55,521 nucleotides of DNA from Methylobacterium sp. J-070 (GTDB taxonomy: Bacteria > Pseudomonadota > Alphaproteobacteria > Rhizobiales > Beijerinckiaceae). Where the stretch lies: positions 1 through 55,521 of the forward strand of contig NZ_JAKSXX010000061.1 of the NCBI RefSeq assembly GCF_022829385.1. The letters run 5' to 3'. A program made the position numbers and the translations under genes. Numbering within the stretch: position 1 is the first letter of the stretch; the number at the start of each line of letters is the position of its first letter. The notes beneath the pieces are model-generated. The model had not been told where the DNA came from. It ran no database searches and saw only the letters and a list, made by a program, of their open reading frames with translations. This document shows positions 15,998 through 23,790 of the stretch, one piece after another.

Positions 15998-16981
15998 ATG
16001 CAGGTCTTCGTCGTCGGCAGCTTCGTGATCGCCTGCTCCGTCAAAGTAGCACGGTTGCCGCAAGCCGGAGAATCACTCGGCGGCTCGGCGTTTCTGGCCG
16101 AGCCCGGGGGGAAAGGCTTCAACCTTGCGCTTGCCGCGAGCCGGCTCGGCGTCACCGTCGACGGCATCTTCGCCATCGGGGACGACGTGTTCTCCCCGGT
16201 CGCCGTGTCGACCTTCGCCCAGGTCGGATTCGCGTCCGATATGCTCGTCCGTCGCCCCGGCTCGACCGGGGCCGGCGTCGCCTTCGTCGATCCCGCCGGC
16301 GAGAATTGTCTCGCCGTCTGTCTCGGGGCGAATTCGGCCCTCACGGCCGACGACATCGGCGGCTTCGCCCGCCGCCTCCGTCGCGCGGATCTCGTCGCTG
16401 CGACGTTCGAATCTCCGGACGCACCCATCCGTGCGGCATTCGCGCTGGCCCGGGAACATGGCCGGGCGACCCTTCTGAACCCATCGCCCGTGCGCGTGAT
16501 CGACCCTTCGATCATGGCCAATACATCGATCCTGGTCGTCAACGCGGTCGAGGCGGCGGCCCTCGGCCTCGGCGACCCGAGCGTGATCGCCGACGCCAAG
16601 TCCCCAACGGACGCGATCGACACGCTTCTCGGCGACGGCCTCGAATTGCTCGTCGTCACGCTGGGGTCCCGCGGGGCGATCGCCTTCCGCCCGAACGCGC
16701 CGCCCTGTCACCAGCCGGCGTTCGTGGTCGCGGCGGTCGATACGGTCGGGGCGGGGGACGCCTTCACCGCCGGCCTGATCGCCGCCCTCCTCAAAGCCAG
16801 ACCGCTTGCGGACGCTCTCAGGGAGGCCGCCGCGTGCGGCGCGCTCACCACCTGTCAGTTCGGTGCCCTGAGCAGCTTTCCGATCGAAGCTTCCCTCGAA
16901 CGGTTCCTCGCAGAGCGTAGAGCCTTGGAACGACCCGATGGATCTGCTTTTTCTATCAACAATGCTTCGCGTGACTGCTGA
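15998..16981 (+). CDS. PfkB-family carbohydrate kinase (ribokinase-like)
   Basis: 327 residues. The two PfkB signatures are present: GGKGFNLALAASRLG near residue 48 and DTVGAGDAFTAGLIAAL near residue 248, the latter with the catalytic Asp and the anion-hole GAGD. The N-terminal motif reads GSFVIACSVKVARLPQAGES, where many sugar kinases have N-x-D to bind the sugar hydroxyls; that Asp is absent, so the substrate may not be a simple pentose. It pairs with the divergent HutC-type regulator. Its last 26 bases overlap the end of the convergent LuxR-type gene. Confidence 0.88.
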   Translation: MQVFVVGSFVIACSVKVARLPQAGESLGGSAFLAEPGGKGFNLALAASRLGVTVDGIFAIGDDVFSPVAVSTFAQVGFASDMLVRRPGSTGAGVAFVDPAGENCLAVCLGANSALTADDIGGFARRLRRADLVAATFESPDAPIRAAFALAREHGRATLLNPSPVRVIDPSIMANTSILVVNAVEAAALGLGDPSVIADAKSPTDAIDTLLGDGLELLVVTLGSRGAIAFRPNAPPCHQPAFVVAAVDTVGAGDAFTAGLIAALLKARPLADALREAAACGALTTCQFGALSSFPIEASLERFLAERRALERPDGSAFSINNASRDC

Positions 16982-18035
16982 ACATCGATATCGAGGCAAT
17001 GATACTCAGCAATTCGGCCTGCCGGCTCGTTCCGGTCTTATCGAAGATCGACGCGAGTTGGCTCCGGACGGTGCTGGTTCGAACGCCGACGCTCTCGGCG
17101 TAGGATTGCAGACGCAGCCCGCCTGCCAGCGCCCGCAGCAGTTTCGCCTCGGCCGGGGTGAGGTCAAACAGGAGATTCAGGAGGCCGTTGTCCGGCGCCG
17201 CCGGCGCACCGACCTGTCCCAGGATGAGGAGAACCGCGGACGCATCGAAAACATCGCCCGGATGTTTGTCGAAGCGGAAGACGTGGGCGATGAGGGCCCG
17301 GTCGCAGGGATTCATACGGACCGGAATGGACTGTACGAAGCGGTTGCCATTCGTGATGGTGTTGATCGCATCTTGCAGAAGCTTGCTGTTGATCAAGGTC
17401 TTGAGCGCGGCGCAATCGTCCTGGGCCAATGGCCGGGCCCCGGCTCTTTCCTGCAGAAGGGCGTTGGCGGCCAGGATCTGGCCGGAGGCGGTCAGAACCG
17501 CCGCCGAGAGCCCGATCTGATTCAGCGCGGCTGTCGTCAGGCGGGCCCGCTCGGAGCCGAATTGGGCGCCGAGCTGGCAGGCGCGAACCAGATGCGGTCT
17601 CACCGCATCGAGCTTCGGGACGATCTCGGCTTCGTGCGGACCCCTGTCGGCGCGCCGCTCGGCCGCAACGACCGCGACATCACCGGTGGGAAGTTGAATG
17701 ATCGTACCGACACGCCAGCATGGCTTATCGAGGCGATGCGTGTCTTGGTTGCCGGACACGAAGATCTCATCGCTGTCGCGGACGAAGCCGGTATGCGCGC
17801 GCGGGCCCCAGCGCGCTTTGATCCCGCCATCCTCCACCGGAATCTGCGAGAACGGGAGTGTCGGCGGGCCCTCAAGCGTCGGGGATGCGATCCAACGGGA
17901 CGGTCCGCTCGACGGGATGACCTTCAGCACGCTTCTGTCCGACGTCGCGTAATCGCCGACGCATCGGAGTACGTCCGGCCAGAGCTTCGGCGTGCCGGCG
18001 GCCTCGTAGATCCGTTCGATCAGCGCTTCCAGCAC
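16956..18035 (-). CDS. LuxR-type helix-turn-helix regulator
   Basis: 359 residues. The C-terminus (about 290-345) is a LuxR/FixJ-type HTH: LTPAEAKLLRALAGGLRLQSYAESVGVRTSTVRSQLASIFDKTGTSRQAELL. The upstream part is a PAS-like or undefined sensor region (LIERIYEAAGTPKLWPDVLRCVGDY near the start is often seen in this group). No receiver domain is present, so it is not a classical response regulator, and no LuxI is nearby. The 3' end overlaps the PfkB gene by 26 bases in the convergent orientation. A 16-bp perfect palindrome lies 59 bases upstream of the start. Confidence 0.88.
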   Translation of the reverse strand: MLEALIERIYEAAGTPKLWPDVLRCVGDYATSDRSVLKVIPSSGPSRWIASPTLEGPPTLPFSQIPVEDGGIKARWGPRAHTGFVRDSDEIFVSGNQDTHRLDKPCWRVGTIIQLPTGDVAVVAAERRADRGPHEAEIVPKLDAVRPHLVRACQLGAQFGSERARLTTAALNQIGLSAAVLTASGQILAANALLQERAGARPLAQDDCAALKTLINSKLLQDAINTITNGNRFVQSIPVRMNPCDRALIAHVFRFDKHPGDVFDASAVLLILGQVGAPAAPDNGLLNLLFDLTPAEAKLLRALAGGLRLQSYAESVGVRTSTVRSQLASIFDKTGTSRQAELLSIIASISMFSSHAKHC

Positions 18036-18093
18036 CAGCCCACCCCTGGATCGTCAGGATAAGACCAATATCAGTCCAAAACCGGCAGTTGCA

Positions 18094-18109
18094 TCATCCA
18101 TATGGATGA
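18094..18109. promoter_or_regulatory. 16-bp perfect palindrome upstream of the LuxR-type gene
   Basis: TCATCCATATGGATGA is perfectly self-complementary and lies about 59 bases upstream of the regulator's start, in an A/T-richer stretch than the genes around it. Position and symmetry suit an operator, most simply one for the LuxR-type protein itself. Confidence 0.45.
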
Positions 18110-18311
18110 CGCGACTCGTTGATGTGCGGGAGGCCATCCGCGGGCGGGCCGACGGCGCCCCGCGACTTGACCAGTCGAGACGCCCTCGGCGTATCGAGGG
18201 CGGGTCTTCCTGAGGCGCGTGATCCTGCCATCGAGGCTATGTTTCCCAATTTTTTATCCGGATCATCGTCACGAATGCCGGGGAATTCCGTGTTATTCAA
18301 TAAATCATTCC

Positions 18312-18336
18312 GCCGCCGTCGATTGCAGACGGCGGC
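18312..18336 (-). terminator. Rho-independent-type hairpin after the small peptide frame
   Basis: GCCGCCGTC (18312-18320) and GACGGCGGC (18328-18336) form a perfect 9-bp GC-rich stem with a 7-base loop. On the minus strand it is followed by GGAATGATTTATTG, an A/T-rich but not pure U tail. It begins immediately after the TGA of the 18337-18402 frame, so it probably ends a minus-strand transcript. Confidence 0.6.
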
Positions 18337-18402
18337 TCATTTGATCGAGATCATCGGATCCGGGCCTTGCACGTTCGTGGGCGTGCACGACAGCCCTTCC
18401 AT
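18337..18402 (-). CDS. Candidate 21-residue peptide
   Basis: A short minus-strand frame that starts ATGGAAGGGCTG and ends with CTPTNVQGPDPMISIK, its stop abutting a strong hairpin. The composition is unlike shadow frames of this genome. The same reading frame continues upstream toward the BrkB gene, so it could also be the tail of a longer, unrecognised product. There is no clear ribosome site before the ATG. I do not recognise a family. The remaining sequence between here and 18646 shows no other supported gene. Confidence 0.3.
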   Translation of the reverse strand: MEGLSCTPTNVQGPDPMISIK

Positions 18403-18646
18403 CAGGAATGCTCTCTGTCCCGGTGGCTGGCATCGGTCCTCCGGCAGAACATCGCGGCGAACCTCGGGGTGAGCTGAGGACACGCTGGCCGAACTGCCGA
18501 AGGCGCCGATCGTCGTCGGGCGATCCGCCTGACCGCGGTGGCGTCGCGCAGGGCGGCCGCCGCCCGGCGGAGGCGTCGGACCTGCGCCGTTCGGCGTTGT
18601 CGCCCCGGGCCTCGGCGGCGTTCCGCCTCGCCCGTCGCAGCGCCGC

Positions 18647-19702
18647 TCAGCCCTCCGGCGGTCCGATGGTATCGGCCGCATGGGCCTCGCGCGCTCCGAG
18701 CGGCTTCGGTCGTCCCGTCGTGCTGTCGCGCGCCGTCTGACGTTCGATCTCGGCGTTCAGCTTGGCCCCGAGCAGCACGATGACGACCGAGAACCAGATC
18801 CACGTCATGAACCCGACGCCCGCGCCGAGCGAACCGTAGATCCTGTTGTAGCTGTCGAAGCTGGCCACGTACCAAGAGAACGAGACCGAGGCGCAGACCC
18901 AGGAGATGGCCGCGGCGACGCCGCCCCAGCTCACCCAGCGCCATTTGGCCTCCCGCCGGCTGGGCCCGTACCGATACGTCACGGCCAGGCCGAGGCTCAC
19001 GAGGATGAGCAGTCCCGGCCAGCGCAGGAGGCGCAGCGTGACGTCGGTCAGGACGCCCAGGCCGAGCCGGTCGAGCGCGATCGGCAGGATGACGACCAAG
19101 CCGGTGGCCGTCAGGGCGAACAGGATCCCGCTGAGCGTGAACAGGAAGGTGGTGGCGTAGAGGCGCACCAGCGAACGCTTCTCGCGCTCCCGGTAGATCA
19201 CGTTGAGCGCGTCGAAGAGGGCGCTCACGCCCGAGTTCGCACTCCAGAGGGCGATCAAGACGCTCACCAGCGAGGCCGTGCTGAGCGCGCCGGTGCTCTG
19301 CCGGGCGACGCGTATGAGCTGGTCGGACAGGAGGTCGAGGACGCCGCTCGGCAGCACGCCCGCGAGGAGGCTCACGTGCTGGCTGATGGCGTGCGGGTCG
19401 GAGAACAGACTGTAGACCGACACGATGGTCGCCAGGGCTGGGAAGGTCGCCAGCAGGGTGAAGAAGGCGACGCCCCCGGCCGTGGCGAGGACGCGGTCGC
19501 GGGGGAAGGAATACAGGACCCTCCAGAGGATGTCCCTCCAGCCCAAGGCTGGGATCTGGGCGGGATCCTCCGCGCTTCGCCCGCGACCGCGTTCGCGCGC
19601 GCGGCTCTGGGCGCGGGTGAGGCTGCCCGGGTCAGGCCGGCGCGTGCCGACGGAGCGCCAGTCGTCGCCCTCGTCCTCGTCGCGGTTCTCGTCCGGGTTC
19701 AC
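18647..19702 (-). CDS. YihY/BrkB-family inner-membrane protein
   Basis: 351 residues. A charged, disordered N-terminus of about 55 residues leads to the family core: AGGVAFFTLLATFPALATIVSVYSLF, LVSVLIALWSANSGVSALFDALNVIYRE, YATTFLFTLSGILFALTATGLVVI and YGSLGAGVGFMTWIWFSVVIVLLGAKLNAEIE. About six membrane helices are expected. The family was once called ribonuclease BN by mistake; its role is not settled. A downstream charged tail follows the last helix. It stands alone, 194 bases from the amidase gene upstream. Confidence 0.92.
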   Translation of the reverse strand: MNPDENRDEDEGDDWRSVGTRRPDPGSLTRAQSRARERGRGRSAEDPAQIPALGWRDILWRVLYSFPRDRVLATAGGVAFFTLLATFPALATIVSVYSLFSDPHAISQHVSLLAGVLPSGVLDLLSDQLIRVARQSTGALSTASLVSVLIALWSANSGVSALFDALNVIYREREKRSLVRLYATTFLFTLSGILFALTATGLVVILPIALDRLGLGVLTDVTLRLLRWPGLLILVSLGLAVTYRYGPSRREAKWRWVSWGGVAAAISWVCASVSFSWYVASFDSYNRIYGSLGAGVGFMTWIWFSVVIVLLGAKLNAEIERQTARDSTTGRPKPLGAREAHAADTIGPPEG

Positions 19703-19896
19703 GCGGGATCCTGCGCAACTTTGCGGTTGCGCGCACTATGCGTTGTCCTGGCGCGGCGCCAACCGGGTCGGCCGTTTCGCCGCATCGAAGCCGGCCTTCG
19801 GCTTCGCGCCCCTCGCCGCCGCGCGGGCGAGCCCGGCGGCATCTCGGACGCGGCCGCGCGCCGGGGACCGCAGCGCCCCCGGCAGGTTCCCGCCCG

Positions 19897-21306
19897 TCAC
19901 AGGCTCGGGTGCAGGCCGCGGACCGGGCTGACGCCCTCCAGCAGCGCGGCGGCGTGCAGGATCGTCGCCTCGGCCTGCCAGCTGCCCACCAACTGCACGT
20001 TGATCGGCAGCCCCTCGCGGCTCGTCCCGAAGCGCATCGACAGACCCGGCAGGCCCGTCACGTTCAACGGGACGGTGGCGCCCTGCAGGTAGGTCAGGTC
20101 CACGGTCTCCCCGTTGACGACGAGGTCGCCGATGCCGTGCCTGTGCGCCGGGACGGGCAGCACCGGGGTCAGCAGAACGTCGAAGTCCCGGAAGTAGGCG
20201 GCATAGCCGTCGCGGAGCCGCTCCGCCGCCTGCTCGGCCGCCACGTAGTCCGCCATGGAGGTGTCGGGCAGCGCCAGCATGGTCCTGGCCATCCTGTAGA
20301 GCTCGTCGTCGCGGCGGCCCGCGACCGCCTCCCGGAACGCCGGCTTCATCTCCATGACGTGGAGCTTGTTGAACACGTCCAGGGCGAAGTCGCGCTCCAG
20401 CGCCGGGATGCGCACCTGCTCCACGTGGGCTCCGACGCCCGCGAGCGCCTCGGCCGCCGCCTTGACGGTCGCGGCGACCTCGGTGTCGATCGGCCCGAAG
20501 CCCGGGCCGACCATCCAGCCGACCCGGAGCGTGCGGTCCGGCGCCGCGCCCATGCCGGCGTCGAACGGGACCGCGCTCGACGCGAAGGCGTCCAGGCCGT
20601 CGGGACCGGCGAGCTGCGAGAAGGCGAGCGCGAGGTCGCGGATGCTGCGCGCCATCGGGCCGACATGCCAGAAACGGCGCGGTGCCCGCGGCCAGATGCC
20701 GGTCATCGGCACCCGGCCGTGGGTCGCCTTGAGCGAGACGATGCCGGTCTGCGCAGCCGGGCCGCGCACCGAGATGGCGAGGTCGGTGCCGAGGCCCAGC
20801 GGCGACATGCCCGCCGCGATGGCCGCCGACTCGCCGCCGCTCGACCCGCCCGGCGTGCGGTCGAGGTCCCAGGGGTTGTTCGACCGTCCGGAGAGCAGGT
20901 TGTCGCTCTCGATCCAGTAGGAGAACTCGGGGAGGTTGGTCTTGGCGAGCAGGATGCCGCCGGCCCGCTTCATGCGGGCGACGCTGGTTGCGTCGGCGTC
21001 CGGTACCCGACCCTTGAAGATGGGCGAGCCGCGCTGGGTCGGAACGCCCGCCGTGTCGATGGAATCCTTCACCGTGAAGGGCACGCCGTGCAGGGGGCCG
21101 AGTTCCCCGCCCGCCATGACCGCGGCCTCGGCGTGCTGCGCGGCGGCGAGCGCCCCCTCCGCGACGGTGACGATGGCGTTCACCCTGGGATCGACGGCCT
21201 GGATCCGGTCGAGGTGCGCCCGGACGACCTCGACGGGGGAGAGTTGTCTGGTTCGGATCAGCTCGGCCAGTCCGGTCGCGTCCGAGAAGACGATGTCGTG
21301 GGTCAT
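19897..21306 (-). CDS. Amidase-signature hydrolase
   Basis: 469 residues, normal for the family. The catalytic triad is visible: Lys80 in GVPFTVKDSIDTAG, the cis-Ser in TPGGSSGGES (155-156) and the nucleophile Ser179 in GLGTDLAISVRGPAAQTG. The last motif normally reads GTD-GGS-R; here the two Gly before the Ser are Ala-Ile, which may alter the oxyanion hole. It should hydrolyse an amide of unknown identity in the cytoplasm. The divergent TetR gene 108 bases away and a pair of inverted operator-like sites between them suggest substrate-induced control. Confidence 0.9.
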   Translation of the reverse strand: MTHDIVFSDATGLAELIRTRQLSPVEVVRAHLDRIQAVDPRVNAIVTVAEGALAAAQHAEAAVMAGGELGPLHGVPFTVKDSIDTAGVPTQRGSPIFKGRVPDADATSVARMKRAGGILLAKTNLPEFSYWIESDNLLSGRSNNPWDLDRTPGGSSGGESAAIAAGMSPLGLGTDLAISVRGPAAQTGIVSLKATHGRVPMTGIWPRAPRRFWHVGPMARSIRDLALAFSQLAGPDGLDAFASSAVPFDAGMGAAPDRTLRVGWMVGPGFGPIDTEVAATVKAAAEALAGVGAHVEQVRIPALERDFALDVFNKLHVMEMKPAFREAVAGRRDDELYRMARTMLALPDTSMADYVAAEQAAERLRDGYAAYFRDFDVLLTPVLPVPAHRHGIGDLVVNGETVDLTYLQGATVPLNVTGLPGLSMRFGTSREGLPINVQLVGSWQAEATILHAAALLEGVSPVRGLHPSL

Positions 21307-21315
21307 GTCGATTCC

Positions 21316-21387
21316 CTACCTGTCGTTAGGCAGGCTCGAATTAGGTCTGGCTTCCGGCGGCGTCAACCCCTAACTAACGACTGGTAG
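21316..21387. promoter_or_regulatory. Inverted pair of operator-like sites in the amidase/TetR promoter
   Basis: CTACCTGTCGTTAG at 21316-21329 recurs inverted at 21374-21387, where the complementary strand reads CTACCAGTCGTTAG (13 of 14 identical). The two copies lie 44 bases apart, one near each start codon. They are good candidates for binding by the adjacent TetR protein, giving joint control of both genes. Confidence 0.6.
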
Positions 21388-21414
21388 GTTGAGGGCGCGG
21401 GCAGGGAGGTTGAG

Positions 21415-21978
21415 GTGAGCGCGAACGCCAAGGAGACGATCCTGGAGGCCGCCAGGAAGACCGTGCAGGCGCACGGCTACGGTGGCTTGAGCTATCGCGA
21501 TCTCGCCGCCGATGTCGGCATCAAGGCCGCCAGCATCTACCACCACTTCGCCAGCAAGGCCGATCTCGGCGCAGCCGTGGCGCGGCGCTACTGGGAGGAC
21601 ACGGCGGCCGAGTTGGAGGCGATGCTGGCCGAGACCTCCGACCCGGTCCGCTGCCTGCGGCTCTATCCCGACACCTTCCGCCGATCGCTCGTGGATGGAA
21701 ACAGGCTCTGCCTGTGCAGCTTCATGTCGGCGGAGCATGCCAACCTGCCGGAGGGCGTGCGGCGGGAGGCCCAGGGCTTCGCCGACGTCAACATCGCGTG
21801 GCTCGGCAAGGTGCTGGCCCTGGCGGGGCTGGTCGAGCCCCGGGACAGCGAGGCGCGGGCGCGGGCGATCTTCGCCGCGGTCTCCGGCGCCCAGCTGTAC
21901 GCCCGGAGCCGCTCGGACGTCGGGCAGTTCGACGCCCTGATCGAGAGCTATCGCGCCTCGGGCCTTCTGCCGGCATGA
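21415..21978 (+). CDS. TetR/AcrR-family regulator next to amidase
   Basis: 187 residues from a GTG preceded by GGGAGG. The N-terminal HTH reads AKETILEAARKTVQAHGYGGLSYRDLAADVGIKAASIYHHFASKADLGAAV, a standard TetR DNA-binding domain. The ligand domain includes RLYPDTFRRSLVDGNRLCLCSFMSAEHANLPEGVR, with a Cys-x-Cys pair; similar Cys-containing loops occur in TetR proteins that sense electrophiles or thiol-reactive compounds, but this is not proof. It is transcribed away from the amidase, with the paired sites at 21316-21387 in between. Confidence 0.9.
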   Translation: MSANAKETILEAARKTVQAHGYGGLSYRDLAADVGIKAASIYHHFASKADLGAAVARRYWEDTAAELEAMLAETSDPVRCLRLYPDTFRRSLVDGNRLCLCSFMSAEHANLPEGVRREAQGFADVNIAWLGKVLALAGLVEPRDSEARARAIFAAVSGAQLYARSRSDVGQFDALIESYRASGLLPA

Positions 21979-22048
21979 GGACGCGCGCTCGGCCGTGATG
22001 CCGAACGCGCCCGGGGGGGGCGTCTTCCCGGTGCGTAACCCGCCGGCG

Positions 22049-22732
22049 TCAGGCGTTGGCGAGGCGCTGGAGCAGGCGCTCGGCCGCGGGTTCCGACGAG
22101 GCCGGATTCTGGCCGGTGATGAGCAGGCCGTCCGCGACCACGTACGGCTGCCAGTCACCTGCCTTCGAGAACCGGCCCCCGTTCCGCCTGAGCTCGTCCT
22201 CGACCAGGAACGGGACCACCGCGGTGAGGCCCACCGCCTCCTCCTCACTGTTGGAGAAGCCGGTGACATCCTTGCCCTCGACCAGCGGCCTGCCCTTGGG
22301 TGTCTTCGCGTGGCGCAGCACGCCGGGGGCATGACAGACGAGGGTCACGGGCTTGCCGGCCTGGAGCGTGGCCTCGATCAGCCGCACCGAGGCGGGGTCC
22401 TCGGCCAGGTCCCACAGCGGCCCGTGGCCGCCGGGATAGAACACCGCGTCGAAGCCGTCATGGCTCACGCCGGCGAGCCGGACCGTGTCCGCCAGGAGCG
22501 CGTTGGCTTCGGCATCGGCCTCGAAGCGGCGGGTGAAGTCCGTCTGGAAATCCGGCTCGCTGCTCTTGGGATCGAGCGGCGGCCGGCCGCCCTTGGGCGA
22601 GGCCAGGACGATCTCGGCGCCCGCGTCCTTGAACACGTAATAGGGCGCGGCGAGCTCCTCCAGCCAGAAGCCGGTCTTCCGGCCGGTGTCACCGAGCTTG
22701 TCGTGAGAGGTCAGCACCATCAGGATCTTCAT
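22049..22732 (-). CDS. DJ-1/PfpI-type protein (Hsp31-like, class I glutamine amidotransferase fold)
   Basis: 227 residues. The fold is marked by MKILMVLTSHDKLGDTGRKTGFWLEELAAPYYVF, DAVFYPGGHGPLWDL and the nucleophile elbow LVCHAPGVL with its Cys and His. The TGFWLEELAAPYYVF-type start and FSNSEEEAVGL loop match the group that includes yeast/E. coli Hsp31 and glyoxalase-III-like proteins, acting on methylglyoxal or as chaperones. A small protein gene lies 85 bases upstream on the same strand, then a TetR regulator with NemR-like boxes. That context favours aldehyde/electrophile defence. Confidence 0.88.
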   Translation of the reverse strand: MKILMVLTSHDKLGDTGRKTGFWLEELAAPYYVFKDAGAEIVLASPKGGRPPLDPKSSEPDFQTDFTRRFEADAEANALLADTVRLAGVSHDGFDAVFYPGGHGPLWDLAEDPASVRLIEATLQAGKPVTLVCHAPGVLRHAKTPKGRPLVEGKDVTGFSNSEEEAVGLTAVVPFLVEDELRRNGGRFSKAGDWQPYVVADGLLITGQNPASSEPAAERLLQRLANA

Positions 22733-22817
22733 CGTCGTTCTCCGAGATCGGGGGAGTAGGGCGGCCGGTCGAACGGGACATCGTTCCGACCGGTCCGCAG
22801 GGTCGGTCGCCGCCGCG

Positions 22818-23066
22818 TCAGTCGCGGTGCGACGACACCTCGCCGGCGACGGGATCCGCGGTCGCCGCGCGGGCCGGCCGGGCCTCGGTCCGCCCGGCGG
22901 CGGCGTCGGCACGGCGGATCACCTCCGGTCCGGCCATGCGGACCGCACCGATCACCTCCAGGGTGATGCGCTCCTCGGCGGAGGCCCCGGAGCCGCCGAA
23001 CAGCGCGGCTCCGAGCCCGGCGAGCAGGCCATAGGGTACAACGGTGTGGACGGGTCGAAGGATCAT
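22818..23066 (-). CDS. Small exported or membrane-anchored protein
   Basis: 82 residues from an ATG with GGGAGAAA upstream. A hydrophobic segment VVPYGLLAGLGAALFGGSGASAE at the N-terminus looks like a signal peptide with cleavage after ASA; the remainder is short, charged and Ala/Arg-rich. I do not recognise a family. It sits between the operator at 23094-23109 and the DJ-1-like gene, in the same direction, so it is probably the first gene of that transcript. Confidence 0.55.
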   Translation of the reverse strand: MILRPVHTVVPYGLLAGLGAALFGGSGASAEERITLEVIGAVRMAGPEVIRRADAAAGRTEARPARAATADPVAGEVSSHRD

Positions 23067-23093
23067 CGGCTTTCTCCCGATTGGTGGTACAAG

Positions 23094-23109
23094 TAGACTG
23101 GTCGTCTCG
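23094..23109. promoter_or_regulatory. NemR-like operator copy 1
   Basis: TAGACTGGTCGTCTCG lies just upstream of the small protein gene (start 23066). It matches the site at 23775-23790 at 14 of 16 positions. The TAGAC-N5-GTCT arrangement resembles boxes bound by NemR/AcuR-type TetR proteins. Confidence 0.6.
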
Positions 23110-23151
23110 GATCGCGGCACGCCGTTATGGACGTCGCTTCGGCCCGCGCGG

Positions 23152-23763
23152 TCAGGCGGGTTGCGGGTTGAGGACGCGCCGGGTCGTGGTCATCGCGGCG
23201 GCGAACGGCGCGTCGCTGCGTTCGATCTTCGCCATGAGGCTCGCACCGAGCCACACGTGGTAGAGGGCCTCGGCAGCCTCGCGCGGCGCCCCCGCGATCC
23301 TCAGCGTGCCCTCGGCCACGCCCGCCGCGATGGCGCCGGTGACACGGTCGAGGATCCCCGCGGTGCCGCGTTTGAGCGCCAGACGCATCGGCTCGGACAG
23401 GTCCGAGACTTCGGCGGCCAGCTTCACCGCAAGGCACTTGCGCTGGTAGTCGATGCTGCCCTGCGTCGCCTGCCACTGGCGCCAATAGTTCATCAGGCGC
23501 TCGGCATGGCTCAGGCCCGGCTCGGCGAAGGTGGTGTCGATGGCGGCCAGGTAGTCCTCGAAGTAGTCCGCCAGCAACGCCTCGCCGAAGGCCTCCTTCG
23601 AGCCGAAATAGTGGTAGAACGACCCCTTCGGCACGCCGGCCGCGACCAGGATCTCGTTCAGGCCGACACCCGAGAATCCCTTCACGCCCACGATCCGGTG
23701 GGCGGTGTCGAGGATGCCCCGCCGGACGTCGAGGGTGCCGCTCGTCTGTGCCATGACACCCAT
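23152..23763 (-). CDS. TetR/AcrR-family regulator (NemR/AcuR-like)
   Basis: 203 residues. The HTH is RRGILDTAHRIVGVKGFSGVGLNEILVAAGVPKGSFYHYFGSKEAFGEALL; the C-terminal domain has QRKCLAVKLAAEVSDLSEPMRLALKRG, as in the TetR group that includes NemR and AcuR, whose conserved Cys in the KC-LV-L-AEV segment senses electrophiles. Here that Cys (in QRKCLAVKL) is kept. The start may be nine bases downstream. A near-palindromic box lies 12 bases before the start and a second copy lies in front of the downstream small protein/DJ-1 genes, which fits autoregulation plus control of the operon. Confidence 0.9.
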   Translation of the reverse strand: MGVMAQTSGTLDVRRGILDTAHRIVGVKGFSGVGLNEILVAAGVPKGSFYHYFGSKEAFGEALLADYFEDYLAAIDTTFAEPGLSHAERLMNYWRQWQATQGSIDYQRKCLAVKLAAEVSDLSEPMRLALKRGTAGILDRVTGAIAAGVAEGTLRIAGAPREAAEALYHVWLGASLMAKIERSDAPFAAAMTTTRRVLNPQPA

Positions 23764-23774
23764 CTAGGCCCGAT

Positions 23775-23790
23775 TAGACCGGTCGTCTAG
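23775..23790. promoter_or_regulatory. NemR-like operator copy 2
   Basis: TAGACCGGTCGTCTAG contains the symmetric core TAGAC-CGGTC-GTCTA and lies 12 bases upstream of the TetR start codon. It is the more symmetric of the two copies and the likely autoregulatory site. Confidence 0.65.
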
